From NCBI GenBank assembly GCA_030789695.1, contig CM061142.1, forward strand, positions 798,239,258-798,303,257: a stretch of DNA of 64,000 nt, read 5' to 3'. Positions 1 to 10,632 of the stretch are shown here, in pieces; position 1 is the stretch's first letter, and each line of letters begins with the position of its first letter. This DNA is from Scilla litardierei (Eukaryota; Streptophyta; Magnoliopsida; Asparagales; Asparagaceae). A program made the translations under genes and the position numbers. Under the pieces are notes generated by a model, which had not been told where the DNA came from, did not search any database, and was given only the letters and a program-made list of their open reading frames with translations.

Positions 1-1191
1 TGCTAGAAAACAGCACGGTTGCATTGGACCTGTAGGAAAATACTACTGACTCTCTGTTTTTGGTGACACGTCCATGCAGCACAGCCGTGTCACAGTCTGT
101 CTAGAACTTCACAGTCTCTGTAAAATAAGGCACAGTCGTGCTAACTGTGGCACAGCTGTCTCAAGCCCAAACTACAAACTTGAAGCACATATCAACAAAC
201 TCTACATTGCTTCAAATATCATTCAATGAACCGTATCATCATAGGCTCTTCACGGCTCTACTCAGATTCCAGACCTCTCTAGTGATCAAGAAAACACCAA
301 CCTGTCACCAGGAACTGCGCCCTTTGTCGCATCAACCTCCAAGATACCTTTCAAGCCCAAACATCTTTTGAGCTCGAAGAAATGAATCATACTCGACACT
401 CTACTTGTGGCGATCTCTCTCTTTGAGGTTGACACTACAAACTTATGCTCCATCATCGACTGGATTGACACCAAACCTGTGTCTCCTAAAGTACTCGAAG
501 TCGATCAATGGTTGTAATGTACAATAGTCAACTGAGTTGATCCGCCTCAACCCTCTGAGGAAGCAACATGCACCACCTTCGCCAAACATGAAGTAAGAGC
601 AACATCTTCATCCGGCTTTGACAACCTCAACTTACCGCCTTGGGATTTAACTCTCCAATAGGACGTCACCACAACACCATATGATCTCTGTGAGATTCAC
701 TACTCCTAGTAATCTCTAAGCTGGGTTTGCGCACTTCAGATGATTCCTTGGACAAACTGCGTCATGTCCACCTTGAGCCATGCCACCCACGTAGCCTGCG
801 TGAATGCACATCATTGTGTGCAACTGCTCTACCCGAATACCCAACTCCTCCTTGTGCTCAGTAACTCATTCCATGAGGACTGCAACTCTACCTTAAAGCC
901 ATCTGCTTCCCCTTAGACAATCTGAGCCGCATATGGAGCTGAACCATGATGGGATATAACTTGCACTACATCACCTGAAGATCATTTGCTGCACACCACA
1001 ACTATCCCATCCTATAACCGGCCATGCTCCTCTATCACGACGTCCATATGAGTCCCAAACGCTCATCCACTAAAGCTCTTTAGTACATCAGACTTTTGAC
1101 TCAACATCGCTTGACTTTGAAGCTTATAAAGATTGTCAATCTTCCTTGCCGCCATCACAAAACGATCTCCCCTGGACACCCGTAGTCGCTC

Positions 1192-1470
1192 TCACTTGAG
1201 CACCATGCAAGACCCCACACATGTCAAGGCCCCAAGCGAAATCAAATTCCATTGCAAATCTGGTACATGCCTAACACTCGTAAGTGTTCGAGTGGCTCCA
1301 TCCTGCATCTTGAACCGAACTGTGCCGACTCCAACCACTCCATCTCTAGGAGTACATGTCACAAAATGACTCAGTAGTGGAGTCATATGGGAATCATACC
1401 CTGAATCAAGAATCCAAGAAGCCCGATTGTTTTCCGAAGAAGCCAGCCAATATTTCTCCATTATCAGCAT
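1192..1470 (-). pseudogene. Copia aspartic protease fragment (copia-1)
   Basis: The 92-residue frame has the copia protease active-site context WILDSGYDSHMTP (D-S-G triad near residue 21) followed by VRFKMQDGATRTLTSVRHVPDLQWNLISLGAL, which matches the C-terminal half of copia proteases and the lead-in to the pre-integrase domain. The usual A in DSGA is Y. The downstream minus-strand sequence still shows a weak pre-integrase trace (NLYKL) before the frame is lost. Confidence 0.7.
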
Positions 1471-2283
1471 CTATGCATGCACCTCCAAAAGCTGCTATAG
1501 GCTGAGTAGACTCTTTACCCTTGACCTTCAACAGTGTGCACTTGTTTTTCCAGTGTCCTACCTTATTAAAATAATGCCATGTCTGGTCGTTACTAACTTG
1601 ACCCTTGGACTTGGGTCTCCCAAACTTGGAGCTAGATTTGGATCGTCCACATTGACGACCCTTAAAGAGAGCCACATCTTGATCATCGGTGCTTGTGTCG
1701 CCACTCGACACCTTATTTCTATGCTGTGCAAGTGTAGAGCTGCCTCGACCTCCTCCAAAGAGATTTTTTCCTTTCCTTGTGTCATGGTCTCGATAAAGTA
1801 TAAGCACTCCTCAGGTAGAGAACAAAGCAGTGCAATTGCTTGGTACTCATCACTTACATTCTCTTCCACCGCTATCAAATCCAATACCAACTGGTTCAGT
1901 TGATCAAGATGATCCTATAACAATGTCCCCTCTTTCATCTTAAGCATGAACAATTTTTTAGTAGATACAGCCTTCTTATAAGTGATTTAGTCAAGCATAA
2001 AGATTCTAGCCTTTTCCACAACGCCTCTACAGTCTCCTCTTTCGCAACCTTGCAAAAGGTCTTGTCTGATAGGGCCATCTGAATAGCGCTGTGTGCTTTT
2101 TATCTCTAGCTCTAATCTCATATAGTCTGTGACAGATTTTGGAATAGATTTCTTGTCAAAGACTATCCTGTAAAGCCCTTCGTGCTTGAGCATAGCCTTC
2201 ATCCGCATGCACCATAGAGTGAAGCTATTCTTTTCGGTAAACTTCTCGATCTTGTATCTAGACGTTGAATATGTCTCTGCCAT
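1406..2283 (-). pseudogene. Decayed copia gag (copia-1)
   Basis: The start ATG is at 2283-2281 (protein begins MAETYSTSRYKIEKF). The N-terminal gag signature (FTLWCMRMKAMLKHEGLY, near residue 20) resembles the plant copia gag domain. Two more fragments in other frames follow: 1890-1558 (LLCSLPEECLYF, typical of the gag core) and 1807-1406, which carries a zinc-knuckle remnant (HYFNKVGHWKNKC). Its first two cysteines appear to be replaced (W and F where CX2C is expected), so RNA binding is lost. At least two frameshifts separate the pieces. Confidence 0.75.
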
Positions 2284-2307
2284 TGTGTAACCTATGACAA
2301 CCTGAAA

Positions 2308-2318
2308 GCTCTTTACCA
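2308..2318 (-). other. Primer-binding site of copia-1, degenerate
   Basis: Minus strand TGGTAAAGAGC, two nucleotides inside the LTR end. It differs at two bases from TGGTATCAGAGC, the initiator-Met tRNA primer site usual for plant copia elements. Confidence 0.6.
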
Positions 2319-2320
2319 CT

Positions 2321-2524
2321 TGTTGGGAAACCGATGAACAACCAATAGACAGCGGAAGCGGCCTCTTCGGTGGATATTTACCCAACAATCGCTACGTCGC
2401 GATCTTTCATAGATACACCACAATATCACAATATCCAACCAAAACAACCAATACGAAAAGTAACAAAAGCATGAAAGTAACAAGTCAAGCGACACAGAGT
2501 TTACCTTGGTTCTGTTTGCTAACA
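2321..2524 (-). repeat. 5' LTR of copia-1
   Basis: On the minus strand the segment begins TGTTAGCAAACAG and ends TTTCCCAACA, so it has canonical TG...CA ends. It is followed directly by a primer-site-like sequence and then gag. The partner LTR is outside the window, so the boundary rests on terminal dinucleotides and context only. Confidence 0.65.
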
Positions 2525-2769
2525 GTGCCTACGTCTAGCTTCCCGACGATGGTTTCCACTATATGATCAGAGAGAATTACATCGACTACGTCAATCTTCT
2601 TCAACAAAAGAGAGCACCAATAACTCCAAACGTGAGATTCAAACTCTTGTCACAAACCCAATGGAGATCCCAAATTTGAGAAAAAATCAACAAAAAAAGT
2701 GTTGCAACAGACATCAAGAAATAAAAATTTATGTAATTCACTCAATATTGCCATTACCATAAAAAAGGT
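2525..2769. other. Short stretch between copia-1 and copia-2; no gene seen
   Basis: AT-rich sequence outside both LTRs. It is the left flank into which copia-2 inserted; its continuation on the right side of copia-2 starts at 40522. I see no open frame or domain. Confidence 0.4.
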
Positions 2770-2774
2770 ATCAG
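2770..2774. repeat. Target site duplication of copia-2, left copy
   Basis: ATCAG directly before the LTR end; the same 5 bp follow the other LTR at 40517-40521. Confidence 0.85.
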
Positions 2775-2948
2775 TGTTGTAAATCAAGAGAATGAGTAAA
2801 CATGGCACAAAGCCATGGTTCTCTATTTATTCATAATAGTAGAATGCCAAGGGACATGTGATACCAAAGGTCCCTATTAGTAAGCTTCCTGGGGAGTAAT
2901 GGGGGGATAAAGATGAGGGGAGGCCAAAGGCCTCCCTCATTCATAACA
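2775..2948 (-). repeat. 3' LTR of copia-2
   Basis: 174 bp. Minus strand runs from TGTTATGAATGAGGG to TTGATTTACAACA. A close copy is at 40343-40516. A pyrimidine-rich plus-strand stretch next to it is the polypurine tract of the minus strand, so this is the 3' LTR. Confidence 0.9.
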
Positions 2949-2958
2949 CTCCCCCTTA
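2949..2958 (-). other. Polypurine tract of copia-2
   Basis: Minus strand TAAGGGGGAG immediately upstream of the 3' LTR; expected primer for plus-strand DNA synthesis. Confidence 0.8.
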
Positions 2959-3984
2959 TCCATCCATTACTTTGGTCTTAGCGTATAAAGCTAAGGGGAT
3001 GGATACTTCTTGATCCAGAGTAGTCATGTTTGCCTTATTAAAACCTTAGCTGTGGAAAGCCCAGTGGGAAAAACCAACAGCTTAAGGAAAAAGAGTGCAA
3101 CCCGCAGGTTACTCCCCCTGATCCGTACAAGCCTTATGCTTGTAGGTCTTTCAGCTTTCATTAGAGGTGGACACTTCAGGGTCCAGAGTTAAATGAGATT
3201 GCCTCATTAAAACCTTTGGCTATGGAAAACCTAATGGGAAAACCCATAGCTAAGGGAAAAAGAGTACAACTCTACTATCAACACCCCCTGATCTGTACAA
3301 GCTTTAGGCTTGCAGATCTCCTATGTATCTATACAATCATTTCCTATTCGTCTATACATCCATCATGTTCTGAAAGTAAATACAATCATCACTCATCTAT
3401 ACAAGTTTCACTCATATCTAGCGGCTACTGGAAAACAGTGGCGCTCAGGAGTGATATGCTCTTCGAAGTTTGGTAGATGAGTCCACGTATGTATTCTTTT
3501 ACTCAGTCTACACCGTGTCTGCAAGGTACTGCTGGACCTGGATGAGCGTATTCTAGATATGCTTTTTGGATGAAGATCTTCTCAGAAGATGTAGACTTTT
3601 GGAGGATAATGCGTAGATCTTTAAGAGGTGGCCGGCCATTTGTGCTTAGTCATCGCGATGGTCTGTAAACCTGCATATGCGATATTTATTCCTTGGATGC
3701 TGATCCTTGACCCTTGGAAGTTATGCAGAAGCAGCTTATCCTTGGTCCAGTGGTGCTCTCTAGCGCAGCACTTTATCTGACTAACAGCTTTACTGTAGAC
3801 GTTCTATTAGAGACACGTGCAGTTGACCAGATAAAGGAGTGTAACTAGTACACTAGAGCTAGGTTCTTCAGGACCTAGGATGTCCTCCCCCTCTTCTAGG
3901 AGCTAGGTTTTTCAGGACCTAGGATGTCATCCCCCTCTTCCAACGATTAGAAGGCATCATAAATAAGCATCCATTTTTAATAGA
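2959..3984 (-). other. copia-2 3' region, decayed RNase H and 3'UTR
   Basis: No frame of useful length. Two related blocks about 160 bp apart, at about 3036-3107 and 3202-3276 (plus strand motif GGAAAGCCCAGTGGGAAAAA and its variant), look like an internal duplication. Similar GTGGGAAAA-containing blocks occur near the 3' ends of other plant copia elements, as far as I recall. RNase H should lie in the upper part but I cannot recognise it. Confidence 0.5.
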
Positions 3985-4388
3985 TTGCAAATGGACATTT
4001 TTCTTCATAAATTCCTGGTGTATGAAGAATATGATAGGTATAAAAGGATTCCACCACGAAGGTGTTTAATCTGTAAACCGAGACAATACCTTGTTTTGCC
4101 TATGTATTTCATTAGGAAGGTATGCTTAAGGCTATCAGATATATCAATGGTCTCTGCAGGAGATCCTATTAGTTTTAAGTCGTGCACATAGACGGCGAAT
4201 AATACAAATCATGTCCATGTTCTTGTGATAAAGATACATGGGCAGATTTCATTATTAGGGAATCCTTGTTCAGCAAGGAATTCGCTAAATCTGTTATACC
4301 CCATTTTTCATGATTGCGTAAGATCATATAATGATCCTTGAAGCCTTTATAGAGGAGACATTCATACGTCTCTCTTTCATCTCATGGG
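3985..4388 (-). pseudogene. Copia reverse transcriptase, C-terminal part (copia-2)
   Basis: Minus-strand translation near 4200-4000 reads VYVHDLKLIGSP then FLMKYIGKTRYCLGLQIKHL, the segment around and after the catalytic YVDD box of copia reverse transcriptases (family pattern YVDDL...MKDLGKTKYCLGLQI). The first catalytic aspartate appears as His (YVHD). The upstream half of the domain continues at 10376 on the other side of element C, showing that C inserted inside the reverse transcriptase gene. Confidence 0.75.
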
Positions 4389-4393
4389 GTAGA
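4389..4393. repeat. Target site duplication of element C, left
   Basis: GTAGA, matching 10371-10375. Confidence 0.85.
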
Positions 4394-6237
4394 TGGTGGG
4401 CTCCGAAAAGGTGCTCTCTCTCAAGTGCAAGAGTCCGTACAAGTAATATAATCTGGGAGTCCAGATGTCGAATCCTCAGGAGGAAATCTGTTGCAACCAC
4501 AATTCAAATCAAATAGAAATCCAACAAAGAGAAACTAACCACTTTAAATGATGACGGTGTGATGATTTTAATGGTGGTGAACAATGCGAACAAAGAAATT
4601 CGTGTATGAAAATATTAAAAAGTATGCACATGGTATGGGTTCGTTAGGATCAATGATTCGTATTAATTTAGTTGATGAATATAACACAATGAATTCTCTT
4701 TTTGAGAGCAATTCACCTGAATATATCCAATATAACTCAATGAATTCTCCTTTTGGGAGCAACTCATCGGAAGATGCCCTTTTGGGGGTTCAAGCACAAA
4801 ATTCAATAAGATCGTGGCTAAAGTTATAATACGATATGAAACTCTCTTTTGGAGAGATCAAAACTACGGTATGAAACTCCCCTTTGGGGAGATCAAAACT
4901 CACCCTTTTGGGGCGATCATCAACTCAATCACTTCTTTTGGAAGATGAACAAGACGATTTACGAACAAAGATTACAATTTTAACGACATTTTAACGATTT
5001 AGCACAAGGAATACAACCAAATAAACACGCATCATATCCCCTAACTATGCCATACCATGCACAAATAGGATTTAGCTACTCATGGTGAAAGAATAAACAA
5101 GTTTCATAGCCAAATACTTCAAGTTCATACCAAAATACGATGAAAAACACCAAAATACGGAGTAGAAGTTTAGAAATATATTACCAAATCTCCAAGTTAG
5201 GCCTCAAAACTCTCTGAAAAAAATAAGAACAGCCTCTGGAATTTTTCAGAATTTTACAGAGGGGAAATACGGCTCCTAGAGCCTCTAATACGCCCAAAAT
5301 ACGCCCCAATCTGCTTGTATACGCCCAAAAACCCTAGAATACGCTTATATAATAGGCATTGCGGGTTTAATGAGCTATCGGGTTTGAAACACGCTTCATT
5401 TCTGCCCAAAACCCAAACCCGCTGATCGCCCGCTTCCTCCGCCGTTCGATCTGGGCGGGATCTGATGAGATCCCGCCACGTGTCCACCGTTATCAGGCGC
5501 CCGCAACCGCTTGAATCGAATCCGAATACAGCTCGGAGCTGACAGCGGCTGTTGGATGAAGATCGAGTGGCCGTTGCTTGGCCACGTCGCCCGCTTGAAT
5601 TCCCACTTTGTACATACATCGCCCGCTCGCAGCCGTTGGATTGTAGGCGGGACGGCGGAGATCGCGCCACGCGTCCCTGCGGTATATGCATCTTACCGCT
5701 TCCGCTTTCGTTCGTTGGACTGCTTTCTGCCGTCGGATCAAATAGCTAACGGGCACGATCGTGCCACGTGGCCCGTCAATCTCGATTGCCGCTGCTTCGT
5801 TCTGCGTTGCGGATGGCCGTTGGATTACGATCCAACGGCGCAGAAAAATCCACGTCGCCCTCTTGATGATGATCGTCGGATTGAGCAGGAGCGGTTAGGA
5901 TGATGCCACGTGTCACGTATTTCCACGTATTTTCGTATTTTCGTGCGTATTTCTCCTTTTAAATAGTATTCTGCATTCAAAAATACACAGTAATTAGCAC
6001 AGATCTCAGAAAAATACAAATAAATAGTCGTTGAAATCGTGAGATCGAGACCAAGCTACAAAAAATATAAAAAGTGCAGAAATACGTCGTTAAATGCTGT
6101 TTTGTTCTCAAATAGTTTGTTTTCTCTAATAAATAAATGTGTGGAAAATACGTATGAATTAGAGAACAATGTAGCATCACATGAGCACAAAATAAGGCTA
6201 AATGGGGGGTTAAATATGTAATATTGAACCCAAATCA
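4394..6237 (-). repeat. 3' LTR of element C
   Basis: Minus strand starts TGATTTGGGTTC and ends GGAGCCCACCA. It contains a putative TATA box (CTATTTAAAAG, minus strand, about 5958-5968), three CACGTG G-boxes (5477-5482, 5765-5770, 5907-5912), two perfect 10-bp-stem hairpins (5454-5477 and 5816-5839) and a row of small hairpins (about 4690-4948). Confidence 0.9.
4690..4948 (-). repeat. Row of seven small hairpins with a constant TTTTG-type loop (element C LTR)
   Basis: Successive plus-strand units read TCTC-ttttt-GAGA, CTCC-ttttg-GGAG, CCC-ttttg-GGG, CTCTC-ttttg-GAGAG, CTCCCC-tttg-GGGAG, CCC-ttttg-GGG and CTTC-ttttg-GAAG. The loop is nearly fixed while the stems change. The second LTR repeats the row at about 8822-9080 with small differences. 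Function unknown. Confidence 0.75.
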
Positions 6238-6247
6238 CACCCCCCAA
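6238..6247 (-). other. Polypurine tract of element C
   Basis: Minus strand TTGGGGGGTG directly before the 3' LTR. A short stem (CTAGC/GCTAG) precedes it. A second PPT-like tract with its own hairpin lies about 950 bp upstream near 7185-7220. Confidence 0.8.
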
Positions 6248-7268
6248 CTAGCGATTTGCTAGTCTCTAGCAAAAAGAGCGATAAATACGGATGAGTAATA
6301 AAACAATAAGTTCTTTCAAATTGCTCATGGCATGGCTCAATAATACGCATTCCAACATGATCTTGACCATCAATATACACATCCATGAACAAAATCAATC
6401 ACATGATATTTTCTCTAATTTAGTATGAATAAATAACATACAAGCATCGTTTTGCGCAAGCGAAAGTATAACACGTCGTTATATTCCAGTTTTCTTGTTT
6501 CCAAGGAATTGGCCTATCAAAACAATCATTCAAGAGATGGGTATTAAAGTTGCTTAGTATATTCACCATTTCTTTTCTTTTATTCGTTCTACATAACGTG
6601 CATCAAGCAACATTTGTAGAAAAATGTATAACTTGGATCGCTCCATCAAATGAGTGAGTTTCCGGTCAATGGCTCCCAAATCAGACGATAATAGGGCATT
6701 AGGCCAAGAAGGACCCCTCGGACTGTACTACTCGAGCCAACCAAGTTATTTATTAGTGACATACTTATTCATTCATTTTTCATTCATTTTTCTTTTCTTT
6801 TCTTTTCTTTCTTTCTCTTTTTCTTTGTAAGCAACTCAACATCCATATTTTCGAACGTAAACATTAGTAACCATGGCCACATTCCTCTTCAACTTGAAGA
6901 CTATTCCAATAAATCGTGTATACTTAAGCTTTTTTCATCACATTAGCATGCATGAAATAAATTCAAACTATTTCGAGATATTAATCATGGAAATTGAAAG
7001 TTTTCATGAATATCATATTAACGGTAATTCCATAAAGGAAAAATAATTTAATCAAGCCATAAACAATTTTTAGAACACAATTAATGCATAATCATCCGCA
7101 TTTGAGGCATGTGAAGGAGTTTTACAAAGATGAGATTTAGTGATATATTCTTCTCAAAAAAAACATCCTAAGGTCTCATACACACCCCCAACTAAAAATG
7201 GACATTGTCCGCAATGTCGAAAGGGGTACGAGTTTATTCAAGCAAGCAACCTAGACAGCATATAAAAA
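6248..7268 (-). other. Non-coding 3' region of element C
   Basis: AT-rich, with a pyrimidine-rich run (about 6775-6830). Near 7185-7220 the minus strand has a hairpin (GACATTG-cgga-CAATGTC) followed by a PPT-like TTGGGGGTGTG. No frame seen. Confidence 0.6.
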
Positions 7269-8390
7269 CTACACTACTGGAAAGAACACACCGTGATCAA
7301 ATGGCGGATCCCGAATCTTTAATTGTGGAGGAAGTTGTTCAATTTGCTCCTTGCGCTCCTCGGCGAGTAATCTTCCTCCAATGACTAAACTGGACTCCAG
7401 CAACACAACCCCAAGCATCTCTATAAGCTGTTTACCAGTTTCCTGCAAGAGATGAGTCATGTCAATCCAACTTAGTTTAAAATTCTTCTCAATAAAAGTA
7501 TTCCAAATGTAGTTGTCAAAATAAGTGAAATAAATTAAAGCGAGTTGACGACTACTCCCTGAAAGATATGCACTACTCTCCGTACGATGCTCAATCAATG
7601 GAGAGAGGGGTAAATGATTTTGGGACAAAACTGGAGGAGGGCATGGTTCTGACTCCATGGCGATAATCTCAAAACCCTTGTCCCTAGCTGTCTCCTCCTC
7701 TCGTTCATTCAAAATTGCTAGCTCGTCCTCTCTTTTGCACACACTTTCTGCCATGTGGATATTTTTATTCGTGTCCTCAATGTGACATGGCTTGCTCGAT
7801 TTTCCTGCAATAGAAGATAAAATCGTATTAGATTCTTGAAGTTGAATTTCAAAATAAGTATTTTCTTCTAAGCGAGTGGCAAACAAATTAAGATTTTCAA
7901 TAGATTTTTGAATCTGCCGACTCCGAGCAAGGAAATTCTCCTGGAATTGATGGGATGTGGCCTCCTGTGTCTGAATAATCGAGTGAACTTCCTCTTTCAA
8001 GGATTGCAAGGGTACGTCTATGCGTTGCTCCCCTTGATCGAGGCACGAAGGCTCCGTTGAATCGCTCTTTGAAGTCTCTTCCATGGTTTCTTCATTTTCT
8101 TGCAGAGACTCCATGTATTCCCACGCCTCTGTCGGCGTCATGCCTCCCAATAATTCCTGCAGCTAGGGTTGTAGTCCATCTAGGAAGGACACCATAAGCT
8201 CTTCATTTGTGTACCCATGCTGCGGATAGCTCGATACTATGTTTGTGAACCTCCTCCAGGCCTGAAAGAAAGTTTCACAATCAGTTTGATTAAAATTTAC
8301 AATCTTGAGCTTTTCCATCCTATGTTTGTGTGCATTAGCATACCGTGCATCATACAGATTGTTCGTGCAATAGAAATTCATATAATCCAT
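7269..8390 (-). pseudogene. gag-like gene of element C, one in-frame stop
   Basis: Two frames, 8390-8163 and 8150-7269, are in register and separated by a single TAG in the context LQP-stop-LQELLGGMTP, so this was probably one gag ORF of about 370 residues. The first part (FFQAWRRFTNIVSSYPQHGY, then MVSFLDGLQP) is the retrotransposon gag core. The context after the stop (CTG CAG) does not match the usual plant-virus readthrough pattern, so a nonsense mutation is the simpler reading. The C-terminal 260 residues have Glu/Gln-rich, probably coiled-coil stretches and a conserved-looking tail (LKIRDPPFDHGVFFP); no zinc knuckle or protease is seen. Confidence 0.75.
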
Positions 8391-8508
8391 TTTAAAAAAA
8401 GTAAAAGTTTATGTACAAAAAACTCAAACAAAAATTTATATAGAGTAAAGTGGAAAGATCTCACCGAAGGTCCTCTAAATGAAATAAACCGTGGTAACAA
8501 ACCATTCC

Positions 8509-8526
8509 TCCCCGGCAACGGCGCCA
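8509..8526 (-). other. tRNA-Asp primer-binding site of element C
   Basis: Minus strand TGGCGCCGTTGCCGGGGA, the complement of the 3' end of plant tRNA-Asp, six bases inside the LTR. Elements A and B have the same sequence at the same distance. Confidence 0.9.
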
Positions 8527-8532
8527 AAAACT

Positions 8533-10370
8533 TGGTTGGCTCCGAAAAGGTGCTCTCTCACAAGTGCAAGAGTCCGTACAAGTAATATAATCTGGGAGTC
8601 CAGATGTCAAATCCTCAGGAGGAAATCTGTTGCAACCACAATTCAAATCAAATAGAAATCCAACAAAGAGAAACTAACCACTTTAAATGATGACGGTGTG
8701 ATGATTTTAATGGTGGTGAACAATGCGAACAAAGAAATTCGTGTATGAAAATATTAAAAAGTATGCACATGGTATAGGTTCGTTAGGATCAATGATTCGT
8801 ATTAATTTGGTTGATGACACAATGAATTCTCTTTTTGAGAGCAATTCACCGGAAAATATCCAATATAACTCAATGAATTCTCCTTTTGGGAGCAACTCAT
8901 CGGAAGATGCCCTTTTGGGGGTTCAAGCACAAAATTCAATAAGATCGTCGCTAAAGTTATAATATGATATGAAACTCTCTTTTGGAGAGATCAAAACTAC
9001 GGTATGAAACTCCCTTTTGGGGAGATCAAAACTCACCCTTTTAGGGCGATCATCAACTCAATCACTTCTTTTGGAAGATGAAAAAGACGATTTACGAACA
9101 AAGATTACAATTTTAACGACGTTTTAAAGATTTAGCACAAGGAATACAACCAAATAAACACGCATCATATCCCCTAACTACGCCATACCATGCACAAATA
9201 GGATTTAGCTACTCATGGTGAAAGAATAAACAAGTTTCATAGCCAAATACTTCAAGTTCATAGCAAAATACGATGAAAAACACCAAAATACGGAGTAGAA
9301 GTTTAGAAATATATCACCAAATCTCTAAGTTAGGCCTCAAAACTCTCTGAAAAAAATAATAACAACCTCTGGAATTTTACAGAATTTTACAGAGGGGAAA
9401 TACGGCTCCTAGAGCCTCCAATACGCCCAAAATACGCCCCAATCTGCTTATATACGCCCAAAAACCCTAGAATATGCTTATATAATAGGCATTGCAGGTT
9501 TAATGAGCTATCAGGTTTGAAACACGCTGCATTTCCGCCCAAAACCCAAACCCGCTGATCGCCCGCTTCCTCCGCCGTTCGATCTGGGCGGGATCTGATG
9601 AGATCCCGCCACGTGTCCACCGTTATCGGGCGCCCGCAACCGCTTGAATCGAATCCGAACACAGCTCGGAGCTGACAGCGGCCGTTGGATGAAGATCGAG
9701 TGGCCGTTGCTTGGCCACGTCGCACGCTTGAATTCCCGCTTTGTACATACATCGCCCGCTCGCAGCCGTTGGATTGTAGGCGGGACGGCGGAGATCGCGC
9801 CACGCGTCCCTGCGGTATATGCATCTTACCGATTCCGCTTTCGTTCGTTGGACTACTTTCTGCCATCGGATCAAATAGCTAACGTGCACGATCGTGCCAC
9901 GTGGCCCGTCAATCTCGATTGCCGCTGCTTCGTTCTGCGTTGCGGATGGCCGTTGGATTACGATCCAACGGCGCAGAAAAATCCACGTCGCCCTCTTGAT
10001 GATGATCGTCAGATTGAGTGGGAGCGGTTACGATGATGCCACGTGTCACGTATTTCCGCGTATTTTCGTATTTTCGTGCGTATTTCTCCTTTTAAATAGT
10101 ATTCTGCATTCAAAAATACACAGTAATTAGCACAGATCTCAGAAAAATACAAATAAATAGTCGTTGGAATCGTGAGATCGAGACCAAGCTACGAAAAATA
10201 TAAAAAGTGCAGAAATGCGTCGTTAAATGCTGTTTTATGCTCAAATAGTGTGTTTTCTCTAATAAATAAATGTGTGGAAAATACGTATGAATTAGAGAAC
10301 AATGTAGCATCACATGAGCACAAAATAGGGCTAAATGGGGGGTTAAATATGTAATATTGAACCCGAATCA
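8533..10370 (-). repeat. 5' LTR of element C
   Basis: Minus strand starts TGATTCGGGTTC and ends GGAGCCAACCA, six bases before the tRNA-Asp primer site. It carries the same G-boxes, hairpins and small-hairpin array (about 8822-9080) as the other copy. Confidence 0.9.
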
Positions 10371-10375
10371 GTAGA
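10371..10375. repeat. Target site duplication of element C, right
   Basis: GTAGA, matching 4389-4393. Confidence 0.85.
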
Positions 10376-10620
10376 GTATACCCTTCTGGAAGTTTCATAT
10401 AGATCTCTATATCTATATAGCCGTATATATATGCAGTCACATCGTCCATGAGCTGCATTTCTTGGCTTTTCCAGAGATGTTTAGGCGTAGTATGAAATAG
10501 GAAAATGATCACATTTCCTTCATTTCTTATTCTTATGAAAACACAACTTATATTCCACAGGTTTTACACATTCCAGTGTATGGACTATTGGTCCAAATAC
10601 TTTGCTTTTCTAGAGTGAGT
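10376..10620 (-). pseudogene. Copia reverse transcriptase, N-terminal part (copia-2)
   Basis: Minus-strand translation contains MDDVTAYIYGYIDIEIYMKLPEGY, matching the copia reverse transcriptase segment MDVVTAYLYG...DIYMKVPEG (first catalytic aspartate region). The reading frame runs straight into the element C insertion; the domain resumes at 4388. Upstream frames are shifted. Confidence 0.8.
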
Positions 10621-10632
10621 CTAGCTCTACTC

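Larger units (their letters stand above)
1..2524 (-). mobile_element. copia-1: 5' part of a decayed Ty1/copia retrotransposon, cut by the window edge
   Basis: Read on the minus strand from 2524 towards 1, the order is a 204-bp LTR (2321-2524), a primer-binding site, gag, then protease and the start of the pre-integrase region, which is the standard Ty1/copia order. The 3' half and the second LTR lie beyond position 1, so no target duplication can be checked. Every coding region is broken by frameshifts, so this is an old, dead copy. Roughly 1-1130 should hold the pre-integrase and integrase region; I see only a weak pre-integrase trace just below 1133 and no long frame in the rest. Confidence 0.8.
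4394..10370 (-). mobile_element. Element C: non-autonomous gypsy element carrying only gag
   Basis: LTRs of 1844 bp (4394-6237) and 1838 bp (8533-10370) enclose a 2.3-kb interior. The flanking 5 bp are identical (GTAGA, 4389-4393 and 10371-10375). On the minus strand a tRNA-Asp primer site follows the right LTR and a polypurine tract precedes the left LTR, so transcription runs right to left. The interior holds one gag-like frame and no protease, reverse transcriptase or integrase, so mobility would need proteins from an autonomous relative. The LTRs differ at some tens of positions by eye, so this is not a very recent insertion. Confidence 0.92.
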
